Below are positions 9,092-18,674 of a DNA stretch of 48,302 bases, piece by piece. Each line of letters opens with the position of its first letter. The first letter of the stretch is position 1. Location of the stretch: positions 1 through 48,302 of the forward strand of contig QCWD01000006.1 in the NCBI GenBank assembly GCA_013114725.1. Reading direction: 5' to 3'. The stretch is from Nitrososphaeraceae archaeon. GTDB taxonomy: Archaea; Thermoproteota; Nitrososphaeria; Nitrososphaerales; Nitrososphaeraceae. A program made the translations under genes and the position numbers. The notes beneath the pieces are model-generated. The model ran no database searches. It saw nothing but the letters and a program-made list of their open reading frames with translations, and was not told where the DNA came from.

Positions 9092-9937
9092 TTAGATGTA
9101 TACATTATCCTTTATTAATTGCTGTAAATCCTTTATTAATACCTCATACGGTTTTTCGCTACTAAACAAGATCAATGTATGATCTCCGGTTTTATTATCA
9201 GGCCAATATTTGTCTTCACAATAGCTACATTCACCATAACTAAAATCAAAGGTATCTATGATTTTAAAGCCATTTTCATTAAACTTTGTTATATAGTATT
9301 GAAGAGAGTCTCCCGGATGGATGCCTCCAGAATTATCTGTACTGTCACTTACAGTAAAAGTTGGTGAAAAAAATCCTCCCATGATTACTGATTTTTTATT
9401 ATTTATTTGAGAATCCAGAGTGGTGATACTGGAATCGTTTTCCAAGACAGTTATAGTTCCTTTCATAAAGTTATAGATTTTATCGTCAATAGAATATTTT
9501 CCCGGGTCAAGTAAAACAGGTTGTGAAAAATCCCCGTATTCCATTTTTGAGGTAGAAAATACTGTTTCTTTTTCGCTGTTCTTGATGAGTATAGTATGAG
9601 GATGTGGAGTGTCCCAAGGAGCATCAGCATTGATGAAAGAGATTGTCGTTCCTTCAGTTATTACGAGATTTTTTGGAAGAAAATATGAATTGTGATCGGA
9701 AAGAAGTTTATGTTTTTCATCTGGAGATTCGTGTGCTTCATTTGGTATCAAAATTACATAATTAGTGACACTGCTAGGTACAACAAGTAACTCGTTATTG
9801 TAAACATCACTTGCATTTATGTTAAGATATAATTCTGAATTTTGTCCAATTCCAAAAGAATCCGTATTATTCCAGAAAATCAAAAAAAAAGTAGCAACAA
9901 TTGATGTACATGATAAAAAATAAATAGAATATTTCAT
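9092..9937 (-). CDS. Secreted cupredoxin-like protein with degraded copper site
   Basis: 281 residues. A signal peptide or anchor occupies about residues 1-30. Residues about 55-170 read as a plastocyanin/azurin-type cupredoxin: LVITEGTTISFINAD, then TPHPHTI with the first His ligand, and PGKYS...FMKGTITVLEND. At the place where the family has Cys..His-x-x-Met, this protein has SIDDKIYNFMKG: the Cys and second His are gone, the Met remains. Residues about 180-281 form a second, unrecognised domain with HPGDSLQYYI and a CSYC pair. Probably an exoprotein that kept the fold but does not bind copper in the usual way. Confidence 0.7.
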   Translation of the reverse strand: MKYSIYFLSCTSIVATFFLIFWNNTDSFGIGQNSELYLNINASDVYNNELLVVPSSVTNYVILIPNEAHESPDEKHKLLSDHNSYFLPKNLVITEGTTISFINADAPWDTPHPHTILIKNSEKETVFSTSKMEYGDFSQPVLLDPGKYSIDDKIYNFMKGTITVLENDSSITTLDSQINNKKSVIMGGFFSPTFTVSDSTDNSGGIHPGDSLQYYITKFNENGFKIIDTFDFSYGECSYCEDKYWPDNKTGDHTLILFSSEKPYEVLIKDLQQLIKDNVYI

Positions 9938-10144
9938 TATTATAATATTATTTTTTGGATTCCGATAGATAAATGTTATTATCTATGGAAGCAGGCTGGT
10001 CCATAAGTGATATCATAATGCTAGAAATATTCATTTAGATTCATTATTTTATATAATGTCTAGGTAACCATGTGATAAAGTGTAATATCAAGGACATTAA
10101 TTTGTTTTTTGATAATTTATATTATTCAATCAATATATTATATT

Positions 10145-10534
10145 ATGGGTAGATGGGACGACAAAGATTCTGCTAACTACAAATATACAAGTTCTAGAAT
10201 AAAAAAAATAAGATACATAATTTTTGCGGGATTTGTGATTGTAGGAATAGTGATATTAGTTACATTTATGACTCGTAGTGGTGTTACGGTGGATATACAA
10301 GAAAGTGGTTCGGCAAATTCTATTAGTACTATTAGTATAAAGATAAATAACAATACTCCCCAGAAATTAGAAAATGTGATGATTCAATTTGATGATAATG
10401 GTTCAAAGATAAACTATGGTAGTATAAATCCATTCACATCGGTGCCAGTTACACCAGAAAAACAAGATTTTGACTTTAAAAAAATTACAGTATCAGCTAA
10501 TGATGGTTCTCTGACAATAATAAAAAACAGATAA
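10145..10534 (+). CDS. Small single-pass membrane protein, function unknown
   Basis: 129 residues from the ATG at 10145; an in-frame ATG at 10109 would add 12 hydrophobic/Tyr-rich residues and is less likely. A basic N-terminus (KKIRY) is followed by one membrane span, about residues 24-43, then about 85 residues facing outside by the positive-inside rule, with beta-rich Ser/Thr/Asn composition and no Cys. Not recognised as a known family. It is followed by T-rich DNA that could stop transcription. Confidence 0.6.
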   Translation: MGRWDDKDSANYKYTSSRIKKIRYIIFAGFVIVGIVILVTFMTRSGVTVDIQESGSANSISTISIKINNNTPQKLENVMIQFDDNGSKINYGSINPFTSVPVTPEKQDFDFKKITVSANDGSLTIIKNR

Positions 10535-10938
10535 AATTTATAATCCATTTTTTTAATAATATTTTTTTGTTTATGAAATCATATTGGTCTTTTTTTTAAC
10601 GACATCATCTTAAGATTTTCCATAGTTATTTATATTTGAAATATTTAAATACTTTTTACCAACAAATAAAAACTAAAAACATTAATATAATTAATCATTT
10701 CTATTTAGACACAGAAATACTATTTTTTGTCAATAGGTATTAATTCTTGAATTTGTCATGTAAATTTAATAAAAATAGATACATAAAAATTTTTAACTAT
10801 AAAATAACTGGTTTTTTTGTCTGAATATAGGATTTGTATATTAGAAATATAAGATTTAATTATATATTGTAGGTTTTGACATTATGAGTTTGGTAACAAC
10901 ATATTCGAAATAAAAAAATTACTCAGTGATAGGAGATA
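10535..10938. other. Convergent intergenic region, T-rich
   Basis: Follows one gene on the plus strand and the end of one on the minus strand. T runs at about 10551-10569 and 10588-10598 could terminate the plus-strand transcript. No gene seen. Confidence 0.4.
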
Positions 10939-12621
10939 TTATTTAATAGTTGCCTTCTTACTGAGTGATTTGGTTATCCTTTGCAATGCGTCAGTAGAAT
11001 CAAAGCGCTCAAGACTTACCTCGATTAATGAAAAATTCTGGATATCATCATTGCATTTTTCTAGAGCGGTAACAAATTGTCCTACAGTTTTTACAAAGTA
11101 ACTTTTTCCATTATTTAACATTTGTGTAATTCGATGATATTTCCATGGATATAGATCGTTGAATTTTCCATCCAAGATCGTTCTTTCGGTTCTGTATCCA
11201 TCATTGTTTAGTAGAACAATTATTGGATTGAGCTTGAATTTTGCTATTGTTGAAATCTCCACCCCTGTCATTTGAAATGCGCCGTCACCTACCAGAACAA
11301 TAGGCCTTAACCGTTCATTAGCAAATTGTGCCCCTATTGCAGCAGGAATTGCAAAACCCATAGAAAGATAATATGCAGGACATAAAAACTCTGTTCCTTT
11401 TTTTATTAAAAGATCAAGACCTCCAAACAATGAATCACCCACATCTGAAATTATAATGTGTTTGGAAGTAAGATAGTTATCCAAAATCTGAAAAATCAAA
11501 TTTGCGGTTATCTTCTGATTGTCATTTTTTTTATGGTTAGATAGATAAGTTTCTTGTTTTAAAGATGCAAATGATTTAATATAATTTTTTTTATTTTTGA
11601 GTAAATTTGAATCAAGCAAAGACAATAAGAAATCTCTGAGCGAAATGTCTTCATAGTTATGGTAGCGTATTGATAAATCGGAGCTTGTGGCATTGATAGT
11701 TTTTCCTTGTTCTACAGGTGTTGGAGAATTACCAAAATCGATATCAGTCATAAAAGTTCCAAACATAATTACACAATCACTAGATTCAACAAGATCTCTG
11801 ACGTTATTGAAACCCATCGCGCCTTCATATACTCCAAGATATAATGGATGATTTTCTCGAATTACTGATTTGCTTAAGGGTGTAGACACAAATGGAATTC
11901 CAGTTTTATCTAATAATTTTAATAAAATATTCTGTAAACCAAATCTTTGAATTTCAACTCCTGCAACAATTACAGGTTTGATAGATGAATTAATCATAGA
12001 AATGGATTCCTCTGTAGCTTCTTTCAGTGCATTATGATTTGTTTTGAGATCAGGAATAATACATTCTCTTGGGCTTGTAATTACCTTATACACCATATCT
12101 CTGGGTAATTCTATATAAACAGGCATGCTATATCTAACAGCTGCTGAAAGAACTCTTTCAATTTCAGAAGATATCATTTCTATATCATTTAATATGGTAG
12201 AAGCAATAGTTACTTCTCTAAAAAGATTATATTGAGTATCATAGTCACGAATTTTATGGTGCAAGAGAGAGGATTTTTTTCGCTCATGAATTCCTGGAGA
12301 ACCACTTATGATTACAACTGGAGATTTTTCTGCATAGGCCTGTGCGGTAGAATTGAGTAATTTTAATCCCCCAACACAATAGGTTACACATACTGCTCCA
12401 AGTCCATTTATTCTTGCATACGCATCAGCTGCAAAACCAGCGCCTTGTTCATCACATGTGTTAACTATTTTTATTTTACTTTTAACAAGTTGGTCGTAAA
12501 AACCAAGTACATAATCACCAGGAATTCCAAATACATGTCTTACTTTTAGACTATACAATTGATTAATTAAGTATTCACCAACAGTTGTAGTTAATTCCAT
12601 ATTTTTTTTTATCATTGCCAA
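10939..12621 (-). CDS. Thiamine-diphosphate-dependent 2-oxoacid decarboxylase (pyruvate/indolepyruvate decarboxylase family)
   Basis: 560 residues, full length for the family. Present: the N-terminal PYR domain with the activating Glu at residue 58 (TCDEQGAGFAADAYAR), the HH pair at 121-122 that distinguishes pyruvate/indolepyruvate/phenylpyruvate decarboxylases from acetolactate synthase, and the C-terminal thiamine-binding GDG...NN motif (VLVGDGAFQMTGVE ... IVLLNNDGYRTE). It would convert a 2-oxoacid to an aldehyde plus CO2. The substrate cannot be read from sequence; aromatic or branched oxoacids are as likely as pyruvate. An aldehyde dehydrogenase that could oxidise the product lies at 27200, but not in the same operon. 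Confidence 0.88.
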   Translation of the reverse strand: MAMIKKNMELTTTVGEYLINQLYSLKVRHVFGIPGDYVLGFYDQLVKSKIKIVNTCDEQGAGFAADAYARINGLGAVCVTYCVGGLKLLNSTAQAYAEKSPVVIISGSPGIHERKKSSLLHHKIRDYDTQYNLFREVTIASTILNDIEMISSEIERVLSAAVRYSMPVYIELPRDMVYKVITSPRECIIPDLKTNHNALKEATEESISMINSSIKPVIVAGVEIQRFGLQNILLKLLDKTGIPFVSTPLSKSVIRENHPLYLGVYEGAMGFNNVRDLVESSDCVIMFGTFMTDIDFGNSPTPVEQGKTINATSSDLSIRYHNYEDISLRDFLLSLLDSNLLKNKKNYIKSFASLKQETYLSNHKKNDNQKITANLIFQILDNYLTSKHIIISDVGDSLFGGLDLLIKKGTEFLCPAYYLSMGFAIPAAIGAQFANERLRPIVLVGDGAFQMTGVEISTIAKFKLNPIIVLLNNDGYRTERTILDGKFNDLYPWKYHRITQMLNNGKSYFVKTVGQFVTALEKCNDDIQNFSLIEVSLERFDSTDALQRITKSLSKKATIK

Positions 12622-12728
12622 GTTAAATATATTATAGAATCAATAAAAGTAAAAAAAATATGATAAAAATTTAGTAAATATTTGATATAAAAAAGTATGG
12701 AATGAAGTATGGTATGTACTAGTGCATG

Positions 12729-13679
12729 TCAATCTACACGTAAACTTTGTATCATTTTTTCGCAGTGTTCATCAGTCCAAGTACCCACACCAACGAGCTT
12801 GTCTTTCCATTTCGCATCTATTTGTTCAATACATTTTTGAGTCAAGGCATTAAAATATGTCTCAGTAACTGCAGCATTATTTGCTTTATTCACGTTTTTA
12901 GTTACATCTGTAAAGTTAACCACGTTAATAGCCATTTTTGCATTGGATTTTAAATCTTCCAAATATTCTTTCTGTAATTGAATATCTTTTAGTGAACCCA
13001 GTCTGCCATGACCTGGTACGTATACATCAAAATCATACCCCATAGCAAGATCATAAGATTTGATCAGGGCCGGAACTTCAGGGGTTGAAGCAAGATGCTT
13101 CCATGGAACATTTCCTGGAATTATTTGGTCTACGACCATCAAAACTTTTTGTTCAGGAAGGTAAATGAAAATATTCCCTCTTTGATGATATTGACCCGGA
13201 TAAAATAACTTTATTGTTTTATTTCCTATATCAAGAGTAGTCTCATTAACGAATGTCATTGTAGGAATTGGTCTATCTGGATCATTTGCATTGGTTAGCA
13301 AGTCTTTTGTATTCTCCTGAGCAATTATATTCACTCCTAATGGGAACAAATGAGTAGATCCTATATGATCTTTATGTGCGTGACTATATATTAGATATTT
13401 GATTGTCTCATTAGTGGATTCTGAAATCGCATCAAATATTTTATTGCCTATTCCCGGGGGAGAATCTATTACCACCACGCCTTGGCCAGTGGTTAGAAAC
13501 ATGCTATTATAGCCATTTGCGGATACCACATATACTCCATCCTTTATTTCGTTGATGTTATAATCAGTTCGATTAAGAGCATCGACATTGTCCAAATTAT
13601 CAAAACTTATTATAAAAACAAACCCCAAAACAAATGCAAAAAAAGATTCGTTAGTGAAATTTTTTTCGCTAAATTTCAT
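12729..13679 (-). CDS. Secreted or anchored metallo-beta-lactamase-fold hydrolase
   Basis: 316 residues. An N-terminal hydrophobic stretch (about residues 11-27) is a signal or anchor. The metallo-beta-lactamase domain has HAHKDH at 100-105, H165 (YHQRGN), D184 (MVVDQI) and H224 (VPGHG), so both metal sites look complete. Overall it resembles the SoxH / quinoprotein-relay type of secreted MBL protein rather than a glyoxalase II. The C-terminal 80 residues are helical with two Cys. Transcribed in the same direction as the decarboxylase gene 107 bases away, but the gap is AT-rich and may hold a separate promoter. Substrate unknown. Confidence 0.82.
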   Translation of the reverse strand: MKFSEKNFTNESFFAFVLGFVFIISFDNLDNVDALNRTDYNINEIKDGVYVVSANGYNSMFLTTGQGVVVIDSPPGIGNKIFDAISESTNETIKYLIYSHAHKDHIGSTHLFPLGVNIIAQENTKDLLTNANDPDRPIPTMTFVNETTLDIGNKTIKLFYPGQYHQRGNIFIYLPEQKVLMVVDQIIPGNVPWKHLASTPEVPALIKSYDLAMGYDFDVYVPGHGRLGSLKDIQLQKEYLEDLKSNAKMAINVVNFTDVTKNVNKANNAAVTETYFNALTQKCIEQIDAKWKDKLVGVGTWTDEHCEKMIQSLRVD

Positions 13680-13881
13680 AGTTTTAAGTGTAATATCAAG
13701 TTAATAAATATTATTAATTAAAAAATTAATATAGTTACAGAACTCACCTGCCATCTAATTTTTAAAACTTCACTAGATTCTGTACAAATTTGTTTAAATA
13801 AATAGGAATTACAAAATATAATCATGTTGTAAACTATTTTTAGATCTTTTTTAAATAGGATTTGTTATAATATCAAACCTG

Positions 13882-14410
13882 AATAACATTAAACTGTATT
13901 TATTAATAATTTGTTTTGGAACAGTATCTTGATTAATAACTTGGACTATTTCGAATGTGATTTTTTGCTTTAGCAGAACAAGGTCAATTAATTGTAATCT
14001 CACGCGAATCTTCTAGAAATTTTACTATTTTTGAAGATGCTGCGTTCATTGGAAATTTTAGCACTTCGTATATTATTAGTGGAGATTTATCAAATATAGT
14101 AAATGAAAAAGAGATTATTATAAAATTGATAGTAGATGATTTCGACAAATCTCCTTCAACTGGATATATTAGAATTAATCAACAGCCAAATGTGATTGAT
14201 TCTGGTAACTTGAATCATGAGATAGCAAATCCATTTGCTTAAATAAACACCGTAAATGAGAAAATTAAATCATTAATTGAGGGGACATTAAAAACATATA
14301 CGAATTTGAATATTAGCAGTTCAATTGAAATTGAATGTAATTTTAGCGATGTTTTGATTATTTCAAATGTAATATCTATAAATAGTAACATGATATTTTC
14401 TTATGTGTAA
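13882..14410 (+). pseudogene. Decayed secreted-protein gene (frameshift plus in-frame TAA)
   Basis: A signal-peptide-like stretch NNIKLYLLIICFGTVS (frame from 13882) meets a stop, and after a shift of frame the DNA is open from 13961 as FFALAEQGQLIVISRES with good coding character (SYIISGDLSNIV, IRINQQPNVIDSG). An in-frame TAA at 14240-14242 interrupts it; the same frame then stays open for another 55 codons (INTVNEKIKSLIEGT ...) to the TAA at 14408-14410. Together about 170 residues of an exported beta-rich protein. No ATG opens the frame. Family not recognised. Confidence 0.55.
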
Positions 14411-14520
14411 AATGCAAACTAAACAATTATTCAATTCAACTTTTATTTTCTACTAGTAGCTCTTTAGAATATATATAATACTGATTTAAAGTCATAGATG
14501 AATACATGTAGGTCATCGTT

Positions 14521-15936
14521 ATGAGACAAAAAATTTTTTTAGCTGTTGTATTAATAACTTTTTTTTCAATTCTTGTATTCATCTTACCGATTATTTTTGA
14601 GAAAGACCTAGAACCAAATTTATTAATTTCAGCATTAGTGATGATTTCGATCTTTATCTTGTTGTCACTTGAACTTGGTCACAGAACCTCTATAGTTTTA
14701 TTTGCCACACTATTTCTTATGATATCAAGTATAGTTTTAGAATTAATAACTCCACGTGAATCTTTGCATTTTATCATCGAGGCAATTGATTTTAACACAA
14801 TAGGACTTTTGTTAGGAATGATGATAATTGTGTCGATTTTAGGTGAAACTGGTATTTTTAATTGGATTGGTGTGAAAGCAACTCGATGGAGTAAAGGAAA
14901 TTTATGGACACTGATGTTGATATTATGTATATTTACTGCCATAACTTCAATGTTTGTAGATAATGTTACTATTATTTTGCTTATGATACCAGTAACCATT
15001 TCCGTATTCAAGGCACTTAACATCTCGCCTATTCCATTCATAGTTGGACAGACTTTATCATCCAATATTGGAGGAGGAGCAACTTTAATAGGAGATCCAC
15101 CTAACATATTAATTGGAACAGCTGCAAATATTGATTTTAATTCATTTATAATCCATATGGGTCCTTCAATATTTGTTTCATTTTTGGTGGGATTATTTTT
15201 GATAAGAATAATGTTCATGAAAGATTTGATGAAGAATATTTCGGGTATCTCATTAAAATTAAAGACAATAAATGACGAAGATTTGATAAAAGACCAATCC
15301 TTGTTAAAGAAAAGTATTTTGGTACTGTTATCAGTAGTTATATTATTTGTATTACAAGGGATGATAGGTATAGAAGTTTCGGTAATAGCAATGGGTGGTG
15401 CTGCGGTTCTGTTAATAATAACCAGAGTACATGTTGAAAAAATTTTGCAGGAAGTAGATTGGGCTACATTACTTTTTTTTGCTGGTTTATTTGTGATCGT
15501 TGGAATAATGGAAGAATCTGGTCTGATTACTTTGTTAGCAAATTTTGTGTTAAATACAACTAATGGTGATCCGTTTCTTACATTTTATTTAATTATTTGG
15601 TTATCTGCTATATCGAGTGGCTTTATAGACAATATTCCATTTACTGCTACAATGATTCCGATAGTTGAATCAATAAACGCCGATCAAAATTTTAATCAAT
15701 ATAGTTCTGATATGCAATATAGTCCGTTATGGTGGGCTCTTGCATTTGGAGCGGATTTAGGCGGAAATGCCACATTAATTGGATCAAGTGCGGGTGTAGT
15801 TGCAGCTGGAATGGCTATAAGATATGGTTACAAAATAAGCTTTTTCAGATGGTTTAAAATTGGTTTTCCATTTACGATTATTACTGTTTTTGTTGGTTCA
15901 TTAGTATTGACATTATCATTTTTATTGAAATTATAG
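14521..15936 (+). CDS. ArsB/NhaD-type ion permease (SLC13-like, ion transporter superfamily)
   Basis: 471 residues, about 11-12 membrane spans. Hallmarks of the ArsB / NhaD / P-protein group are present: LGMMIIVSILGETGIFNW, SMFVDNVTIILLMIPVT in the first half with SSNIGGGATLIGDPPNILIG, and the matching repeat in the second half, SGFIDNIPFTATMIPI with DLGGNATLIGSSAGVV. The two-fold internal repeat is typical. Possible cargo includes arsenite, Na+/H+ or dicarboxylate. No arsR or arsM is next to it, so an ion-antiport role fits as well as arsenite efflux. The start at 14521 gives a good first span. Confidence 0.85.
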   Translation: MRQKIFLAVVLITFFSILVFILPIIFEKDLEPNLLISALVMISIFILLSLELGHRTSIVLFATLFLMISSIVLELITPRESLHFIIEAIDFNTIGLLLGMMIIVSILGETGIFNWIGVKATRWSKGNLWTLMLILCIFTAITSMFVDNVTIILLMIPVTISVFKALNISPIPFIVGQTLSSNIGGGATLIGDPPNILIGTAANIDFNSFIIHMGPSIFVSFLVGLFLIRIMFMKDLMKNISGISLKLKTINDEDLIKDQSLLKKSILVLLSVVILFVLQGMIGIEVSVIAMGGAAVLLIITRVHVEKILQEVDWATLLFFAGLFVIVGIMEESGLITLLANFVLNTTNGDPFLTFYLIIWLSAISSGFIDNIPFTATMIPIVESINADQNFNQYSSDMQYSPLWWALAFGADLGGNATLIGSSAGVVAAGMAIRYGYKISFFRWFKIGFPFTIITVFVGSLVLTLSFLLKL

Positions 15937-16274
15937 TCTGGTGATTTATTAAATAATTATTTAATACATCATCAAAAAATGACAGTTTTCATAGCAAGTT
16001 AAATAGATCCTGTTAAATAAATCCAATTTTTTGTATCAATCAATTTATCTCTCTAGTAAACTTTTTTTTGTGATTTTATCTATTTGGTTACAAAAACATA
16101 TTTTTGTCTGTAGATGTAATCATTTTCTTCTAATCCTATCTAAAGCGAATTTTATATAAAAAAAAGACAATATTGAATATAATAAAACATAATAGTTTTA
16201 CCTAATCATTATAACAATCACGTGGCTATCGGAATAAAGTGTACTTGGTCAATCTGGATATCCATTGATCCGCT
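15937..16274. other. Intergenic, contains a 16-bp palindrome
   Basis: ttaaataattatttaa at 15949-15964 is a perfect palindrome just after the permease stop and may act in termination. No gene seen in the remainder. Confidence 0.35.
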
Positions 16275-16607
16275 TTAATGTTTCTCTACAACGCATTTTT
16301 TACATAAAATTTGAAAATCATAAATGTTTTCATTTGAACTATCAATATAACATACCAACTTACCACAATTATTACAATGAATCTCCATCCATCCGATGTA
16401 TTTACCTGATATAATGGCATTGTAAAATTCCGGTTTATCGCATCCACATTTTTGGTCTTCCTCTTTTAAATTACAGATGGGATTATGAACAGAAATATGA
16501 TGTCCGCAGTTTTTACATATAATATTTAAATCTTCACCTTTTTCAAAATCAGCATCGGATGATATAACTAGACACCGCCGTTCAAACCATTGATTATTTT
16601 TCTCATG
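16275..16607 (-). pseudogene. Cys-rich zinc protein without a usable start codon
   Basis: The minus-strand frame from 16607 to the TAA at 16275-16277 is open for 110 codons and looks coding: QWFERRCLVISSDADFEKGE, ICKNCGHHISVH, CGCDKPEFYN, IHCNNCGKLVCY, LCKKCVVEKH. Three CxxC pairs and several more Cys suggest two or three zinc ribbons. No ATG, GTG or TTG lies in frame ahead of the conserved part; a stop precedes at 16608-16610. An ATG at about 16607 lies in another frame (MRKIINGLNGGV, then stop) and would join the main frame with a shift in the A-run. Either a frameshifted gene or one with an unusual start. Confidence 0.6.
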
Positions 16608-16890
16608 TTATCTACTATGAGTTCATAGTATTTCAATTGTTCTCGAGAATTCTAATTGGTTGCTGATAGATTATATTCAAGCGATCAATATTTTTGAAAT
16701 TAGATATTGATTAATTGGTATGTAAGGTTAATTGGAGTTAAAACGATGGATAAAATAGTAAAATGTATGGATAGATTTAATCAAAGAATAATGATCTAGT
16801 GACAAACCATAATGATAAAGATGTATTTTTGTATTTTTATCGTTAATCTAACACTAAAAAAAATAACTAGATTGTTTTAAATAGTTTGGA

Positions 16891-17292
16891 ATGTTTGTTA
16901 AATCGATGGTTTTTGATATCAATTACGATAGAATTAAGCATCTAGTTGAAGTTGAAGAAGATATCCTTGCGGTTTTTACAATAGATAGTTCATGGAAAAG
17001 TGATAACTTGACAATTGCAAAAGATGTGACTGCAATAGATTCCCATTTTATCAATAACATTACAAATATATTGAAAAATAATTTTAATATTCAAAAAAAT
17101 ATTTATGATGATATAATTGGTTATTTAAAATGGAAAATTCTGGAATTTTCTGAAATAAGAATTATGATGATATATGAAAATGATAGAACCATTATTGTAT
17201 TAATTAAAAAAGATACAGACCTTGGAAAGACCGCTGACACTATAATTGGGTACTATTATGATAATGAAGAGACTCCAAAAAGTCTGTTTTAA
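16891..17292 (+). CDS. Small cytoplasmic protein, possibly roadblock/LC7-like
   Basis: 133 residues, no signal peptide or membrane span. The second half (ILEFSEIRIMMIYENDRTIIVLIKKDTDLGK) alternates beta strands and ends with a KKDTDLG turn reminiscent of roadblock/LC7 or profilin-like folds, but no diagnostic motif is present. The stop is 63 bases before the antiporter gene at 17356, same strand, so the two may be co-transcribed. Function unknown. Confidence 0.65.
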   Translation: MFVKSMVFDINYDRIKHLVEVEEDILAVFTIDSSWKSDNLTIAKDVTAIDSHFINNITNILKNNFNIQKNIYDDIIGYLKWKILEFSEIRIMMIYENDRTIIVLIKKDTDLGKTADTIIGYYYDNEETPKSLF

Positions 17293-17355
17293 AAATATTA
17301 AAAGTATTACAAAGTATTAAATTTACCACAAATATCAATATCTTAAGATAATGAA

Positions 17356-18570
17356 ATGGCAGTGGGTAATGAATCTTCTATATTTATCCACATTATAATA
17401 TCATTATCACTCTTATTATTTACTTCAAAAATATTTGCAGAGATATTTCATAGAATTAAACTCCCGATTGTTTTGGGCGAACTTGTTGCTGGAATAATAA
17501 TAGGACCGTACGCTATTGGTGGTTTACCATTGTTTAACGGAGAACCTCTTGTAATTTTGGATTCAACAATAAAACATATTGGAGAGATATCTGCAATAGT
17601 TATTTTATTTATTGCAGGATTAGAGATTACGCCAAGAGAATTCCTGAGAGGCGGAACGAGTTCTTTTGTCATAGGCGCTTCTGGAGTAATTGTTCCATTT
17701 TTTATAGGATATATCGTTTTTTCTTTATATGGACTGGGTGCTTTTGAGACCTTGTTAATTGCAACTGCCTTGACTGCTACAAGCATTGCAATATCAATTC
17801 AGGTCCTATCAGAACTTGGTAAAATACAATCTAAAGAGGCCAGAATAATTTTAGGAGCTGCAATAATCGATGACATATTAGCTATAGCGGTATTATCCGT
17901 AGTAATTACAATGGTTCAGACTGGAAATACCAGTCCAGAGATACTTGATATTGTATTTTTGATTCTAAAAATACTTGGTTTATTTGCAGCACTGATAATC
18001 GTTGCTGTGTTGATTGTTCCAAGAATATTACATAGAGAACGAATTTGGAAATCTCAGGGGAGTATTGAAGGCATTACGACTGCAATATTTTTTGGTAGTG
18101 CAGGAATAGCTGCTTGGCTTGGTCTTTCTCCAATAGTAGGAGCATTTGCAATAGGTATGGCAGTAGCAAGTACAAGATTAATCAAACAGGTCGAAGAATA
18201 TGCCAAAAAACTGCAGATTATTTTTGCACCTTTATTTTTCGCTATAATTGGTGCGCAAGTAGACCTGAGAGGGATCAACCTTGACGTGCTTTTGATTTCT
18301 GCAATCATGGTATCCATAGCTATAGCGACAAAATTGTTTGGTTGTGGATTACCTTCTGTTATATTTTTAAGAGATAAAACGAAATCCATGAGAGTTGGGA
18401 TAGGCATGATTTCCAGAGGTGAAGTTGGTCTAATTGTGGCGGGAATTGGAGTGTCATCGGGGGTCTTGTCAGGAGATGTATATACCTCCATAATAATAAT
18501 GGTGGCTGTGACAACCATAATCACACCGATCTGGTTGAAAAAGGCATATCAAAAGGAAATCGAGGTGTAA
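17356..18570 (+). CDS. CPA2-family cation/proton antiporter
   Basis: 404 residues with about 12 spans. Diagnostic pieces: LPIVLGELVAGIIIGPYAIG (residues 37-56), LFIAGLEITPREF (84-96), ALTATSIAISIQVLSELGK (138-156) and the core Asp pair IDDILAIAVL (171-180), which marks electrogenic CPA2 antiporters of the NapA/KefB type. No C-terminal TrkA-N domain is present, so it is the short form. It probably exchanges Na+ or K+ for H+. The small gene ending 63 bases upstream could be co-transcribed. Confidence 0.88.
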   Translation: MAVGNESSIFIHIIISLSLLLFTSKIFAEIFHRIKLPIVLGELVAGIIIGPYAIGGLPLFNGEPLVILDSTIKHIGEISAIVILFIAGLEITPREFLRGGTSSFVIGASGVIVPFFIGYIVFSLYGLGAFETLLIATALTATSIAISIQVLSELGKIQSKEARIILGAAIIDDILAIAVLSVVITMVQTGNTSPEILDIVFLILKILGLFAALIIVAVLIVPRILHRERIWKSQGSIEGITTAIFFGSAGIAAWLGLSPIVGAFAIGMAVASTRLIKQVEEYAKKLQIIFAPLFFAIIGAQVDLRGINLDVLLISAIMVSIAIATKLFGCGLPSVIFLRDKTKSMRVGIGMISRGEVGLIVAGIGVSSGVLSGDVYTSIIIMVAVTTIITPIWLKKAYQKEIEV

Positions 18571-18674
18571 GATAATTTTTATTTTGATTTTTATATCGAG
18601 TAAAATTATGTAGTTGGATTTAATTTACCAGTTGGAACTTCATCAGATCGTATTGAGAGAACCCGTCAAAAATA

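Noticed and set aside
14679-15218. 179-codon minus-strand frame
   Set aside because: Antisense shadow of the ArsB/NhaD-type permease, which has all family motifs.
18054-18524. 156-codon minus-strand frame
   Set aside because: Antisense shadow of the cation/proton antiporter.
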